From NCBI GenBank assembly GCA_003520965.1, contig DOTU01000334.1, positions 1-5,863 on the forward strand: a stretch of DNA of 5,863 bases. Reading direction: 5' to 3'. Source of the DNA: Candidatus Zixiibacteriota bacterium (GTDB lineage: Bacteria; Zixibacteria; MSB-5A5; UBA10806). The notes beneath the pieces are model-generated. The model worked only from the letters and a program-made list of their open reading frames with translations. It was not told the origin of the DNA and did no database searches. Both the position numbers and the translations under genes were made by a program. Positions 5,795-5,863 of the stretch are shown piece by piece. The stretch's first letter is position 1. Each line of letters opens with the position of its first letter.

Positions 5795-5827
5795 AATTTC
5801 CTTTGATGTTTATAGGATGTTTCCCTT

Positions 5828-5856
5828 ATAGTATTAATGCGACCAAGGACAGTCAA
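5828..5856 (-). promoter_or_regulatory. Sigma70-type promoter of the methyltransferase gene
   Basis: On the minus strand TTGACT (5851-5856) is followed after exactly 17 bp by TACTAT (5828-5833). The distance to ATG 5794 gives a leader of about 27 nt containing the AAAGGAA ribosome site. The -35 hexamer is identical to that of the tRNA promoter at 4997-5002. Confidence 0.6.
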
Positions 5857-5863
5857 TAGTAAA

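Noticed and set aside
5067..5831. Plus-strand ORFs 5067-5372 and 5616-5831
   Set aside because: Antisense to the methyltransferase, which has all the expected class I motifs and a good start site.

Overview
The window is bacterial: intron-free genes with Shine-Dalgarno-like sites, sigma70-type promoters and a tRNA gene with an encoded CCA end. Coding DNA is of medium GC, while the 4380-4860 gap is clearly AT-rich. The lineage cannot be fixed from this sequence. A very large membrane-bound PAS sensor and a tRNA-Glu with a CTC anticodon fit a free-living, environment-sensing bacterium with a sizeable signalling repertoire. No transposase, integrase, CRISPR array or phage gene is visible.

All supported genes lie on the minus strand. 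Left part (1-3552): a 1184-codon 5' portion of a giant sensor gene, open to the window edge. It encodes seven predicted membrane helices, an external double-Cache-like domain, an eighth helix and five PAS domains in series. The output domain lies beyond the left edge, so histidine kinase versus cyclic-di-GMP enzyme cannot be decided. A 381-bp gap (3553-3933) holds only a small dyad and weak promoter candidates. Next is a small gene (3934-4170, 78 aa) for a stand-alone beta-sandwich domain of the carboxypeptidase-regulatory-like type.

Middle (4222-4889): an AT-rich, apparently non-coding stretch of about 670 bp. It holds the promoter of the small gene, a plus-strand intrinsic terminator that resembles the 3' end of a T-box leader, six further perfect or near-perfect inverted repeats, a plus-strand extended -10 promoter candidate, and the terminator of the tRNA gene.

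Right part: tRNA-Glu(CTC) (4890-4964) with its own promoter, then a complete class I SAM-dependent methyltransferase gene (5051-5794) with its own promoter at the right edge. The sensor, small protein, tRNA and methyltransferase appear to be separate transcription units, with promoter-like sites or large gaps between them, so nothing shows that they work in one pathway. The most interesting material is the architecture of the sensor and the dyad-rich gap with possible plus-strand transcription.
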